The translations under genes and the position numbers were made by a program. From Alphaproteobacteria bacterium (lineage in GTDB: Bacteria; Pseudomonadota; Alphaproteobacteria; Rs-D84): 64,000 nucleotides of DNA. Positions 17,205-26,264 of the stretch are shown in pieces. Location of the stretch: NCBI GenBank assembly GCA_017427405.1, contig JAFRSV010000004.1:1-64000 (forward strand). Direction: 5' to 3'. The first letter of the stretch is position 1. The number at the start of each line of letters is the position of its first letter. The notes below the pieces were generated by a model. The model made no database searches and had not been told where the DNA came from. It saw only the letters and a list, made by a program, of their open reading frames with translations.

Positions 17205-17742
17205 CCGTATGCCTTTTGTGAATAATAAACCCAACCACGATCATCATAGCAATCAGAACATAGGAAATCAAACCGTTAAACAAAACCCAAATTTCATCTG
17301 ATAAAAATACGGTCACGCAAGAAACCACCGCCAAACAAAACATAAAAATCGCCCACGTATATGTTGCCCGACGTGCATATTGTTTGTCGGTCGCACCCAA
17401 TTTATACCCCATCTTTGTTGCAAACTTTTCAATCAAAGGCACCCCACGCAACGACAGCGCGAACATTAAACACACCGAAATATTCATCAAAACGGGGTAC
17501 AGTTTTAGAAAAACATCATCATTAAATATAATTAAACCCAAACCAAACAATAAAACGCATATAAATACCCATATATTTTTATTGCGTATAAATGAAATAC
17601 CCGCCGCGACCAATAAAAATAGTGCCAAAAAACGCACCGCAACGTGCCGTTTTAACGCAAAAAACACGACAAACGGATAGATAACAGTAAACCCAACACC
17701 AAGAATCTTAATGATTTTTATTAACGATTTTTTCAATGGCAT
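17185..17742 (-). CDS. COG4648-type membrane protein of aryl-polyene clusters
   Basis: 185 aa with about six hydrophobic helices and a central loop FATKMGYKLGATDKQYARRATYTWAIF. Small integral membrane proteins like this sit in nearly all aryl-polyene operons; function is unproven. Start at 17742 (MPLKKSL) overlaps the end of the ACP gene by 35 bp; longer starts would run deep into that gene. Confidence 0.7.
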   Translation of the reverse strand: MPLKKSLIKIIKILGVGFTVIYPFVVFFALKRHVAVRFLALFLLVAAGISFIRNKNIWVFICVLLFGLGLIIFNDDVFLKLYPVLMNISVCLMFALSLRGVPLIEKFATKMGYKLGATDKQYARRATYTWAIFMFCLAVVSCVTVFLSDEIWVLFNGLISYVLIAMMIVVGFIIHKRHTDVCGNK

Positions 17743-17962
17743 CAACCATGTCTTGTAAAGTGCGAATTTGTTTGAAATCATCGGGTTCAACCTTGCAACC
17801 AATGATTTTTTGCAATCGAACCACAAGGTCCACGGCGTCAATCGAATCCAAATCCAAATCTTCAATCAATAATGATTCTGGTTTCAATTTGTCCGAATCT
17901 ATATCAAATTCTTTGACCAAGATATTTTTTATTTCTTTAAAAATTTCGTCTTTTGTGTACAT
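17708..17962 (-). CDS. Acyl carrier protein 1
   Basis: 84 aa ACP. Phosphopantetheine attachment serine lies in DLDLDSIDAVDLV at about residue 40. Acidic four-helix carrier with the expected length. It is one of a tandem ACP pair that carries the growing polyene; aryl-polyene systems normally use two. Confidence 0.93.
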   Translation of the reverse strand: MYTKDEIFKEIKNILVKEFDIDSDKLKPESLLIEDLDLDSIDAVDLVVRLQKIIGCKVEPDDFKQIRTLQDMVDAIEKIVNKNH

Positions 17963-17968
17963 ATCAAT

Positions 17969-18244
17969 TTACTCCAATATAATGTTTTTTGATTCCGCAA
18001 TATACGTTGCCAAACGTGCCACAGATTTGAAATATTCCTTGTTGGCTTCTTTATCCGCCTTGAAATTTACCTGATATTTTTTCTTTAATGCCATGCCCAA
18101 TTCCAACGCATCAATTGAATCAAGCCCAAGTCCCGTTCCAAAAAGTGGCGCAGAAGTATCGATATCATCGGCCGTCACATCTTCCAAATCCAACGCCGAT
18201 ACGATTAGTTCTTTGATTTCACGTTCCAATAATTCCCGTTTCAT
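17969..18244 (-). CDS. Acyl carrier protein 2
   Basis: 91 aa ACP with the attachment site GLGLDSIDALELG. Longer N-terminus and different charge pattern from its neighbour, which suggests specialised roles such as starter loading versus elongation. Six bases separate the two ACP genes. Confidence 0.93.
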   Translation of the reverse strand: MKRELLEREIKELIVSALDLEDVTADDIDTSAPLFGTGLGLDSIDALELGMALKKKYQVNFKADKEANKEYFKSVARLATYIAESKNIILE

Positions 18245-18304
18245 ATCACATCCTTATGCAGGCAATACTAGCAATATACAAATAAAAATTCAAGGAAATT
18301 ATAC

Positions 18305-19039
18305 CTAAAACAATATGTTTTTGGCTTTTTCTGTAATATCAATTGCGATGGCGCGTTTGTTTGATTTTTTTATCGTATCATAGCAAATCAATGGCATCAG
18401 AATAATATCATACACAGATGTCTTATTCCCAATGTCCCACCATTTTTGCTTTTTCCCCAATATGGGCGGGTTGTTTGTGATTTTTATGGGCAAAATGTTT
18501 GCCCCGGTTGCCAATTGCAGGTACGCGAACCCGCGGTGCAATCGTATTGTTTTGTTCGGCACCGTCCGTGTTCCTTCGGGAAAAATGACGATATTATATC
18601 CCCGCGCCAAAATATCCGAACCGTTCGCGATAAATTCGTTTGGATTCATTGTATTGGATAGATAGGTTTTTCCAATAACCCGGCGGACAAACACATTTCT
18701 AAATAAACTTTCCTTTACAACGCACACAGAATTCGGAATTCGTGATACCAAGATAACGACATCAATCAAAGAAGGATGATTGGCAATCACGATTGTCCCG
18801 CGCAGTTTTTTTAATTGTTTGCACGCCGGGCAATTTACCCTGATTAAACGCAAAGCACACAATAACCATATGAACGCACGCCAAGACAGATGAATTGTGT
18901 TTATAAAAATTTTTCGCTGTTTATCGGACCTGGACACCAATAAAATAACGGGGAATATCGCGGACCCAATCAGCAAACCGCCAAGGCCAAAGATACAAAA
19001 ACAAAACGCACAAAGAAGTGACCGTATAAATTTAATCAT
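18305..19039 (-). CDS. PlsC-type 1-acylglycerol-phosphate acyltransferase homologue
   Basis: 244 aa with an N-terminal hydrophobic helix and the two PlsC boxes, NHPSLID (NHxxxxD) and FPEGTRT. In housekeeping form this makes phosphatidic acid; inside an aryl-polyene cluster it is presumed to help join the polyene to a glycerol- or sugar-based lipid anchor. The stop-start overlap with the ketosynthase-like gene (8 bp) places it in the same transcript. Confidence 0.82.
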   Translation of the reverse strand: MIKFIRSLLCAFCFCIFGLGGLLIGSAIFPVILLVSRSDKQRKIFINTIHLSWRAFIWLLCALRLIRVNCPACKQLKKLRGTIVIANHPSLIDVVILVSRIPNSVCVVKESLFRNVFVRRVIGKTYLSNTMNPNEFIANGSDILARGYNIVIFPEGTRTVPNKTIRLHRGFAYLQLATGANILPIKITNNPPILGKKQKWWDIGNKTSVYDIILMPLICYDTIKKSNKRAIAIDITEKAKNILF

Positions 19040-19664
19040 TTTGCATTGTCCAACTTTTTGTTGTCACGCAATTTGTTCGCCCTTGCAAAAAATCCACCAT
19101 TGTTTCCAATGTTAAAAGATTTGCATCGCAATCGCCTTTTGTGATTTTAATTCCGCGTTTGCCGTGTTTTTTTATCATAAATGCCAATCCAAATGCGTTG
19201 TGCGGCGTGTCCAACAATGGCGCGTACATATCCGGATTATGTTCACCCGCAAACACAACCATAACATCGCGGGGTTCCATTAACGCCTTTAATATCGCCA
19301 TTCCAAGGGTGTTATCGCCCGCCGCAATAGATGTATAACTGTTTGTGTTTCGGGTAAGCAATGAAAACAATCCCGCGGCGGCATTATGCACAGAATTGCT
19401 GAACCCCGCCGGCGACATTTCATGTTCTTCAAAAAATTGTTTGATTAACTGTATCGTTTGTCCCCATTCGCCGAACTTTGACGCAAACACGGTCGTATAA
19501 TCTTGTGACCTTTGGGCAATTTTCCCGGCGATTCCAACGGCGATTTTTTCAATGTTCGACATACGACGACGAACCATGGATGGAATAAAAGAAAAATCCG
19601 GCAATTTTTCATCCGCTGATTCTTGCCAAATAATAAAATCATCAATATAGATTTTGTTGTTCAT
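19032..19664 (-). CDS. Ketosynthase-like N-terminal domain protein (Ketoacyl-synt_2 type)
   Basis: 210 aa, resembling only the first half of a ketosynthase (SNIEKIAVGIAGKIAQ, FSNSVHNAAAGLFSL, TSIAAGDNTLGMAIL). The position of the catalytic cysteine has no Cys, so it cannot condense on its own. Proteins of this type pair with a full ketosynthase as a chain-length-factor partner. Start at 19664 (MNNKIYIDDF) is the first gene of the leftward operon; it is divergent from the full ketosynthase 76 bp away. Confidence 0.8.
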   Translation of the reverse strand: MNNKIYIDDFIIWQESADEKLPDFSFIPSMVRRRMSNIEKIAVGIAGKIAQRSQDYTTVFASKFGEWGQTIQLIKQFFEEHEMSPAGFSNSVHNAAAGLFSLLTRNTNSYTSIAAGDNTLGMAILKALMEPRDVMVVFAGEHNPDMYAPLLDTPHNAFGLAFMIKKHGKRGIKITKGDCDANLLTLETMVDFLQGRTNCVTTKSWTMQND

Positions 19665-19740
19665 ACTTGAAAAATACTTTTTTTTATAGCACAGTGGCAT
19701 TATATGAAAAAAATCATAATTTGCAAGCAGGTTTATATAA

Positions 19741-20877
19741 ATGACGGTGATATTACAAGATTTAGGTTTTGTTTGTGCGCTTGGGTTGTCGCACGATGAA
19801 ATTGTTGAAAACGCACGGCGTGGTGATACGTCGGGTATGTTTCGTGTGATGCCGACCATAGGGGAAACATCGGTTCCGTTTGGTTCGGTGAATATCGAAA
19901 CGCACGAAATAATGCGATGCTATGATTTATTACTTGCGGCATTGCGACAAATTGAACCGGCAATATCGAAATTAAAATCTGATTATGCACCGGACAGAAT
20001 CGGAATAGTTATCGGTGCAAGTAATACCGGCGTGCACGAGGCGCAAAAACATTTGAACATTGCATTGGAAACGGGTAAATTGCCACATGAATTTTCCTTG
20101 TCCGAATTAGAATTATATTCACCAACCGCATTTTTGGTTGAAAAAACTGGGTTCGCCGGCCCCGCATATACCGTATCAACGGCATGTTCATCCAGTGCCA
20201 AGGTTTTTCAAGATGCCAAGGATTTAATAGAACAGGGTATCTGTGATGCGGTTTTGGTTGGTGGTGTTGATGCGCGCTGTGATTTTGCACTGAACGGGTT
20301 TAATGCACTATCGGCACTTAGTTATAAACACACAAACCCAATGTCGCAAAATCGTGACGGAATCAACCTTGGCGAAGGCGCGGTGCTTTTCATAATGACG
20401 CGTGGGATGGACGGTATAAAAATACTTGGCGTGGGCGAAAGTTCCGATGCGTATCATTTAACAAGTCCGGATCCAACCGGTGCCGGTGCCATTGCTTCTA
20501 TGAATTCTGCATTATTAAATGCCGGTTTAACACCGGAAAAAATTGATTTTATAAATATGCACGGAACGGGAACGATTGCGAACGATGCGATGGAATCTTT
20601 GGCGATAAATTCGGTTTTTGGTGACAACACATTGTGTGCTTCAATAAAGCCGTTAACCGGTCACACCCTTGGGGCGGCCGGTGCGGTAAGTGTTGCACTG
20701 TCGTGGCTTATGATAAAACACCAATTTGTAATACCACACATTTTTGATGGCGAATACGGCACGGATTGTGCAAAGATAAATTTGGCAACCACGCAATGCA
20801 AAAAAAACATAAATAATGTGTTGTGCAACGCCTTTGCTTTCGGGGGCAGTAACGCAAGTGTAATAATTGGACGGTAA
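19741..20877 (+). CDS. 3-oxoacyl-ACP synthase (ketosynthase) 1
   Basis: 378 aa thiolase-fold condensing enzyme. Catalytic triad visible: Cys in STACSSSAKVF, His in NMHGTGTIAND, His in PLTGHTLGAAGA. Shorter than FabF and typical of the aryl-polyene initiation/elongation synthases. First gene of the rightward operon; its stop overlaps the region just before the dehydratase start. Confidence 0.9.
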   Translation: MTVILQDLGFVCALGLSHDEIVENARRGDTSGMFRVMPTIGETSVPFGSVNIETHEIMRCYDLLLAALRQIEPAISKLKSDYAPDRIGIVIGASNTGVHEAQKHLNIALETGKLPHEFSLSELELYSPTAFLVEKTGFAGPAYTVSTACSSSAKVFQDAKDLIEQGICDAVLVGGVDARCDFALNGFNALSALSYKHTNPMSQNRDGINLGEGAVLFIMTRGMDGIKILGVGESSDAYHLTSPDPTGAGAIASMNSALLNAGLTPEKIDFINMHGTGTIANDAMESLAINSVFGDNTLCASIKPLTGHTLGAAGAVSVALSWLMIKHQFVIPHIFDGEYGTDCAKINLATTQCKKNINNVLCNAFAFGGSNASVIIGR

Positions 20878-20878
20878 A

Positions 20879-21349
20879 ATGGGCAAATATGATTTAACAA
20901 AACTTATACCACAACGCACGCCGATGATTTTCTTGTCGGACATTGAAAATTTTGATTATGAAAATCAAACCTTGGTTGCGCGTGTTGATGTTCGTGATAC
21001 AGATTTATTGTTTGATAAAAACCTTGGTGGCATTCCGTCTTGGGCATGTTTGGAATTTATGGCGCAAAGTGTCGCGGCCTATGTCGGATTGGGCGATTTG
21101 CACAATAACCCAAATGCAAGGCCCGCGGTAGGGTTTGTTTTGGGGTCGCGCAAAATATCTGTATCGGCCCCCGTGTATTTGGCTGGACGTTCATACTTTG
21201 TGCATGTTAAATCTTTATTTTGTGACCAAAACATTGCGTCATTTGATTGTCAGATTCTTGATGAAAATAACAATGTCGTTGCGGCCGGCGCATTAAACGC
21301 CTTTCGACCGGATGATATAACAAAATTTATGGAGAACAGAAATGAATAA
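20879..21349 (+). CDS. 3-hydroxyacyl-ACP dehydratase, hotdog fold (ApeP-like)
   Basis: 156 aa. Start at 20879 (MGKYDLTKLIPQRTPM). The core PSWACLEFMAQSVAAYVG keeps the family's Glu-Ala/Ser-Gln surroundings on the central helix. It would dehydrate 3-hydroxyacyl intermediates to give the conjugated double bonds. Lies one base after the ketosynthase stop and overlaps the ketoreductase by 8 bp. Confidence 0.85.
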   Translation: MGKYDLTKLIPQRTPMIFLSDIENFDYENQTLVARVDVRDTDLLFDKNLGGIPSWACLEFMAQSVAAYVGLGDLHNNPNARPAVGFVLGSRKISVSAPVYLAGRSYFVHVKSLFCDQNIASFDCQILDENNNVVAAGALNAFRPDDITKFMENRNE

Positions 21350-22067
21350 AACGGTTCTTATTACGGGGGCAAGTCGTGGCATAGGGCGCGCAATCGCGAT
21401 ATACCTTGCGCGTGCGGGTTATGATTTGGTGTTGCATTATAATTCAAATTCTGCGGCGGCGAATGAAACACTAAACACGGTTAAATCGTTTGGTGTGCGG
21501 GCGCGGTTATTGTGTTTTGATATCGCCAATCGCGTGCAAACAAATGATGTTATAAACGCGGATATTGCCCGGCATGGCGCATATTGGGGCGTTATTTGCA
21601 ACGCGGGGATAAACCAAGATGCACCGTTCCCAGCCATCGAATCAGACGCATGGGACAGGGTGGTTCACACAAACCTGGACGGACTTTACAATGTGTTGCA
21701 TGCGACGGTTATGCCGATGATTTCTGCGCGCGCCGGCGGTCGCATCGTGGCGTTGTCGTCCGTGTCGGGATTGATTGGTAACCGCGGCCAGGCAAACTAT
21801 GCCGCATCCAAGGCCGGAATTATTGGCGCATGTAAATCTTTGGCAATCGAATTGGCGCGACGAAATATAACGGTAAATTGTATTGCGCCGGGTATTATCG
21901 AAACTGATATGACCGCCGATTTGCCTGATGGTATTGTTGACCAGGCAATACCGATGCGTCGCGCCGGTCGGCCCGACGAAGTGGCAAGTTTGGTTGCATA
22001 TTTATTATCTGACGATGCGGGTTATATCACGCGCCAGGTTATATCTGTAAATGGGGGGCTTATCTAA
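21342..22067 (+). CDS. 3-oxoacyl-ACP reductase (FabG family)
   Basis: 241 aa short-chain dehydrogenase. NADPH motif TGASRGIGRA at the N-terminus, NAG motif CNAGINQDAPF, catalytic Ser in LSSVSGLIGNRGQ and YAASKAG with Tyr and Lys. Reduces the 3-keto group after each condensation. Overlaps the dehydratase and abuts the next ketosynthase. Confidence 0.93.
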   Translation: MNKTVLITGASRGIGRAIAIYLARAGYDLVLHYNSNSAAANETLNTVKSFGVRARLLCFDIANRVQTNDVINADIARHGAYWGVICNAGINQDAPFPAIESDAWDRVVHTNLDGLYNVLHATVMPMISARAGGRIVALSSVSGLIGNRGQANYAASKAGIIGACKSLAIELARRNITVNCIAPGIIETDMTADLPDGIVDQAIPMRRAGRPDEVASLVAYLLSDDAGYITRQVISVNGGLI

Positions 22068-22068
22068 A

Positions 22069-23301
22069 ATGACAAGACGCGTTGTTGTGACCGGAATGGG
22101 GTTGGTTAGTGCACTGGGGAATGACCCTGATTCCGCATTTAATCGTTTGCACACATATAAAAACACAATTCGTGAAATTGAAGGTTTGTCCGCGATACAC
22201 GGGTTAAATTCACATTTGGCATCTTTGGTTCATTTTTCTATTCCGGACCATTTTAATCGCAAGGTTTTGCGCACAATGGGCCCAGTATCTGTTTTGGCGG
22301 TGTATTCGGCGGAAAACGCATTAAATGATGCGGGTTTGTTGGGTGATTCCGTGATAACAAATGGTCGCACGGGTGTCGCATATGGTTCGTCATTTGGTTC
22401 GGCGGGTCCCGTTGCGGATTTCTTTTCCATGGTAAAAACAAATGAAATCGGGAACATTACATCTTCGTCGTATATCAAGATTATGCCGCAAACAACGGCG
22501 GTCAATATATCGTTATATTTCAAAACCACGGGGCGTTTAATTCCAAGTGGGACGGCGTGCACATCGGGCAGTTTGGCAATCGGTTTCGCATATGAAAACA
22601 TAAAATCCGGCGCCCAAGATATAATGATTGCCGGTGGTGCCGAAGAATTTGACCCGACCCAGGTTGCCGTGTTTGATACCCTTTATGCAACCAGTACGAA
22701 AAATGATACACCCGACCAAACCCCGTCACCATTTGATGCAAATCGTGATGGTTTGGTTATCGGGTGCGGTGCCGGAACATTGATATTGGAAGAACGCGAA
22801 CATGCATTGGCGCGCGGGGCCAAAATTTACGCCGAACTTGTTGGGTTTGGCACAAATACGGACGGAACGCATATCACACAACCAAATTCGGATACAATGG
22901 CGCACTGTTTGAAATTGGCATTGGAATCGGCAAAACTAAAACCCACGGACATCGGATATATATGCCTGCACGGAACGGGGACAACATTTGGCGATATCGC
23001 CGAATCAATCGCAACAAATCGCATCTTTGGTGATAAAACCCCGGCAAGCAGTTTGAAAAGTTATGTTGGTCACACCCTTGGCGCATGCGGTGCATTGGAA
23101 TCAATTTGGTCGATTCAGATGATGAATAATGATTGGTTTGCACCGACACTGAATCTGAACACGGTGGACGAAAAATGCGGTGCATTGGATTATATAACAA
23201 AAACCGGGCGCAATTTTAGTGCCGATTTTGTAATGAACAACAATTTTGCCTTTGGCGGAATAAACACATCACTAATCTTTAAAAAAGGAGGAAAAAAATG
23301 A
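22069..23301 (+). CDS. 3-oxoacyl-ACP synthase (FabF-like) 2
   Basis: 410 aa FabF-type condensing enzyme. Start at 22069 (MTRRVVVTGMGLVSALG) follows the ketoreductase stop by one base. Cys in SGTACTSGSLAIGF, His in LHGTGTTFGD and His in YVGHTLGACGALES complete the active site. Likely the chain-elongating partner in polyene synthesis. Confidence 0.92.
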   Translation: MTRRVVVTGMGLVSALGNDPDSAFNRLHTYKNTIREIEGLSAIHGLNSHLASLVHFSIPDHFNRKVLRTMGPVSVLAVYSAENALNDAGLLGDSVITNGRTGVAYGSSFGSAGPVADFFSMVKTNEIGNITSSSYIKIMPQTTAVNISLYFKTTGRLIPSGTACTSGSLAIGFAYENIKSGAQDIMIAGGAEEFDPTQVAVFDTLYATSTKNDTPDQTPSPFDANRDGLVIGCGAGTLILEEREHALARGAKIYAELVGFGTNTDGTHITQPNSDTMAHCLKLALESAKLKPTDIGYICLHGTGTTFGDIAESIATNRIFGDKTPASSLKSYVGHTLGACGALESIWSIQMMNNDWFAPTLNLNTVDEKCGALDYITKTGRNFSADFVMNNNFAFGGINTSLIFKKGGKK

Positions 23302-23714
23302 AACGAATAATATCACTTGTTGCTTTGGGAACTTTGACGGCGTGCAGTGCGGCCGGCCCGATTATGCGGCCGATTCATGAAGACCTGCATTCTGCGCGGG
23401 CTGATGGTTTTTTAAATCCATCAATTGAACTATCTTTTGGAAAGTCAGAAATTACGGGTAAAAATCTTGGGACATGGGTATCCAACAAGAAAACGAATTC
23501 TGTAAACAAAGATGCATCCGCGGCATGTCAAATTGCGTTCCTGTCCGCGGTAAAATCACTGCAAGATAGGGCTGTTCGTGAAGGCGGAAACGCGGTAACA
23601 AATATCCATAGTTTCTATGACAAGGTTCCAGAATGGAGTGAAACAACATACCGCTGTAAGGATGGTCATTTGATGAGTGGCGTGGCCCTGCGCGGAACGG
23701 TGGTAAAGAAATAA
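23298..23714 (+). CDS. Aryl-polyene-cluster lipoprotein
   Basis: 138 aa with signal peptide and lipobox (LTAC, lipid-modified Cys at about residue 16). The rest (AACQIAFLSAVKSLQDRAVREGGNAVTNIHSFY) resembles small lipoproteins often misnamed excinuclease subunits in aryl-polyene clusters. Role probably in outer-membrane delivery; unproven. Start overlaps the FabF stop (ATGA) after an AAAGGAGG site, and a terminator follows, so it ends the operon. Confidence 0.75.
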   Translation: MKRIISLVALGTLTACSAAGPIMRPIHEDLHSARADGFLNPSIELSFGKSEITGKNLGTWVSNKKTNSVNKDASAACQIAFLSAVKSLQDRAVREGGNAVTNIHSFYDKVPEWSETTYRCKDGHLMSGVALRGTVVKK

Positions 23715-23716
23715 TG

Positions 23717-23738
23717 AACGCCCATTTGGGCGTTTTTT
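23717..23738. terminator. Terminator ending the rightward polyene operon
   Basis: Stem AACGCCCA/TGGGCGTT followed by a T-run into the convergent gene's end; likely bidirectional. Confidence 0.85.
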
Positions 23739-24156
23739 ATTTTAATTTTTTCTGATACCTTTTTATTTCGCGCAACAGTTGATTCCGGGTTGAATCAAAT
23801 TCGGCAATGCGCACGTTCGCAACAGAATCATTATAATCAGCAATCCACATAAGGCGTGAAATCAAACCTTGATTTTTTTTGTATTCTTTGGGATTTCTAT
23901 TGGTTAAACTATCATTTGCCTGTGCAATAGAATCTATGACCCGGTGCAAATGTTTATTTTGTGCGATTTCCGGTGCGGTTGTCATATACGTCCGTCGTGC
24001 CTCTGCATTGTCGCGCAGTTTGAATTCGCAATTTTCAATTTTTTTGCGTGCCTCTTTACGGTCCTCATAGTGGTTTACAATCATCACACCTGCCAATATC
24101 AGTATGGCGACGGTCGCACCAACCGCAATTCCATGCCAATCTGTGTTTTTACCCAT
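23737..24156 (-). CDS. Single-span membrane protein with periplasmic coiled coil
   Basis: 139 aa, not recognised. One transmembrane helix (about residues 12-28, ATVAILILAGVMIVNHY) then a charged helical region (EDRKEARKKIENCEFKLRDN, ending QLLREIKRYQKKLK). No catalytic motif. Stands alone between the polyene operon and gap, with convergent terminators on the polyene side. Confidence 0.6.
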   Translation of the reverse strand: MGKNTDWHGIAVGATVAILILAGVMIVNHYEDRKEARKKIENCEFKLRDNAEARRTYMTTAPEIAQNKHLHRVIDSIAQANDSLTNRNPKEYKKNQGLISRLMWIADYNDSVANVRIAEFDSTRNQLLREIKRYQKKLK

Positions 24157-24218
24157 GTGTTTACCCCTTTGTTCGTACTGTTTTTATACCACATGGAAAT
24201 AAAAAATCAACCAATGTA

Positions 24219-24246
24219 TAAAAAATCGCCGTATTCACGGCGATTT
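24219..24246 (-). terminator. Terminator after gap
   Basis: On the minus strand AAATCGCCGT-GAAT-ACGGCGATTT followed by more T residues; it lies 19 bp after the gap stop codon. Confidence 0.85.
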
Positions 24247-24264
24247 GTATGTCATTTTATTTGT

Positions 24265-25266
24265 TTACAACGATTTTCCCATTGCAACGGCGGTATCACT
24301 CATACGATTTGAAAAACCCCATTCGTTGTCATACCATGCGGTCACATGAACCAAGCGACCATCAATCACATGCGTTTGCGTTGAATCGAAAATCGAACTG
24401 TGCGCATCGTGCGTAAAGTCAATTGAAACCAACGGCAATTCGTTATAGCCAAATGTTTTTGATTCCGCCGCACGCATAGCATTGTTTATTGAATCCACAG
24501 TTGCGTCTTTGTTCAAATTTACGACCAATTCTACAACCGAAACATCGGGTGTCGGAACGCGGATGGCGATTCCATCCAATTTTCCCGCCAAATTCGGCAA
24601 CACCAAACCGATTGCCTTGGCGGCGCCGGTACTGGTCGGAATCATGGACATTGCCGCCGCACGCGCGCGCCGAAAGTCTTTATGGTTTTTATCCAATAAT
24701 TGTTGGTCACCGGTATACGCGTGCACGGTCGTCATCCAACCCGACACAATTCCAAATTTTTCGTCCAAAACCCGCACCACCGGGGCAAGACAATTAGTTG
24801 TGCAAGAAGCATTTGACACAATAATATCATCGCGGGTCAATGTGTCATCGTTCACACCGAATACAATCGTTTTATCCGCGCCCGCGGACGGTGCCGAAAC
24901 CAAAACCCGTCGGGCACCCGCGTCAATATGCACGCGTGCCTTGTCCGCGGCGGTAAAGATACCCGTGCATTCCATAACAATATCCACGCCCAATTCGCGC
25001 CACGGCAATTTTGTTGGGTCTTTTTCCGAAACACATTTGATTTTCTGCTTGCCGACAATAATCATGTCACCGTCCAGTTTAACATCCATGGGCAACCTGC
25101 CGTGCACAGAATCGTGTTGCAGCAAATATGCGTTTTGTTCCGCCGGTGCCAAATCATTTACCGCAACAAATTCAATATCATCGCGCCCGGATTCCAACGC
25201 CGCACGCAAAACCAAACGACCAATACGGCCAAAGCCATTTATTGCAACTTTTATTTTTTTTGACAT
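24265..25266 (-). CDS. gap: Glyceraldehyde-3-phosphate dehydrogenase
   Basis: 333 aa glycolytic/gluconeogenic enzyme converting glyceraldehyde 3-phosphate, NAD and phosphate to 1,3-bisphosphoglycerate. Rossmann motif NGFGRIGRL at the N-terminus and active-site SNASCTTNCLAP with the catalytic Cys. STGAAKAIG and WYDNEWGFSNRM are further family marks. Full length, monocistronic, with its own terminator. Confidence 0.96.
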   Translation of the reverse strand: MSKKIKVAINGFGRIGRLVLRAALESGRDDIEFVAVNDLAPAEQNAYLLQHDSVHGRLPMDVKLDGDMIIVGKQKIKCVSEKDPTKLPWRELGVDIVMECTGIFTAADKARVHIDAGARRVLVSAPSAGADKTIVFGVNDDTLTRDDIIVSNASCTTNCLAPVVRVLDEKFGIVSGWMTTVHAYTGDQQLLDKNHKDFRRARAAAMSMIPTSTGAAKAIGLVLPNLAGKLDGIAIRVPTPDVSVVELVVNLNKDATVDSINNAMRAAESKTFGYNELPLVSIDFTHDAHSSIFDSTQTHVIDGRLVHVTAWYDNEWGFSNRMSDTAVAMGKSL

Positions 25267-25382
25267 AACATACCTTCCTTTATTTTGTTTAATGCCGACC
25301 TATCATAGCACCATTTGCAAAAAAATCCAATCTGAATTTTATGCTGCTTGAATTCGGGCAATAGTGCGGTATAATTCTGCAT

Positions 25383-26264
25383 ATGAACATAAAAAACGCA
25401 TATATTATCGCCGGTCCAACCGCATCGGGCAAATCAGATTTTGCACATAAATTGGCGCGTGCCGTCCATGGCGCGATTATAAACTGTGACAGTGTGCAAA
25501 TATATCGTGGCATTGAAAACATATCGGCAAGTCCTTTTGCCGGCCGTGAAATATCGGATGAAATTGACGGTGTGCCATATCGGTTGTTTTCGATTCTGCC
25601 ATTGTCAGAACAAATAAGTGTCGCGGACTATATCGGACTGGCGCGCCGTGAATATGATGCGGCGCGTGCAAATGGTTTCGTCCCGATTTTTGTGGGCGGA
25701 ACGGGGTATTATATAAATGGCCTTGTAAATGGTATCGCGGAAATTCCGGAAATATCACCGGCAAATCGCGCCCGTGCGCGTGAAATGGTGGCGCACGATT
25801 TGAATGCGGCGCGTGCGATGGTGGCGGAAACCGGCGCATCGGATTCGCAACGCGTTGCCCGCGCGGTGGAGGTTTTTTTGCAAACCGGCCGTCAAATAAC
25901 CGAATGGTGGAATGAACCGCGCGTGGGCGCAATTACGCCGACACCATATAAAATATTGATAAACCCACCGCTAAATATATTGCACGAACGAATTGCAACG
26001 CGAATTCCAGAAATGCTTTTGGGTGGCGCATTGTGTGAGGCCGAATATATTACTAAAAACAACCTTGACCCAAATCGTGCCATTGGTGCGGTGCAACTGT
26101 GTGATTACATAACCGGAAAAATAACACGTGATGCGGCAATTGAAAACTGGATAATCAAAACAAATCAATATGCCAAACGGCAACGAACATGGTTCAAAAC
26201 GCAATTCGCACCGGACACAATAATAAATCACATCCCCGTCGATGAAGATTTGTTATCATTTTGA
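25383..26264 (+). CDS. miaA: tRNA dimethylallyltransferase
   Basis: 293 aa enzyme that adds a dimethylallyl group to A37 of tRNAs reading U-initial codons. P-loop GPTASGKSD, substrate-binding DSVQIYRGIE and GGTGYYINGL are diagnostic. The substrate-binding Q is intact. Start at 25383 follows a short, AT-rich region. The last 37 bp overlap the convergent kinase gene. Confidence 0.95.
   Translation: MNIKNAYIIAGPTASGKSDFAHKLARAVHGAIINCDSVQIYRGIENISASPFAGREISDEIDGVPYRLFSILPLSEQISVADYIGLARREYDAARANGFVPIFVGGTGYYINGLVNGIAEIPEISPANRARAREMVAHDLNAARAMVAETGASDSQRVARAVEVFLQTGRQITEWWNEPRVGAITPTPYKILINPPLNILHERIATRIPEMLLGGALCEAEYITKNNLDPNRAIGAVQLCDYITGKITRDAAIENWIIKTNQYAKRQRTWFKTQFAPDTIINHIPVDEDLLSF

Noticed and set aside
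19032..19664. Broken full ketosynthase
   Set aside because: The half-length form is the normal size of the chain-length-factor-like family, and the frame is intact in an operon.
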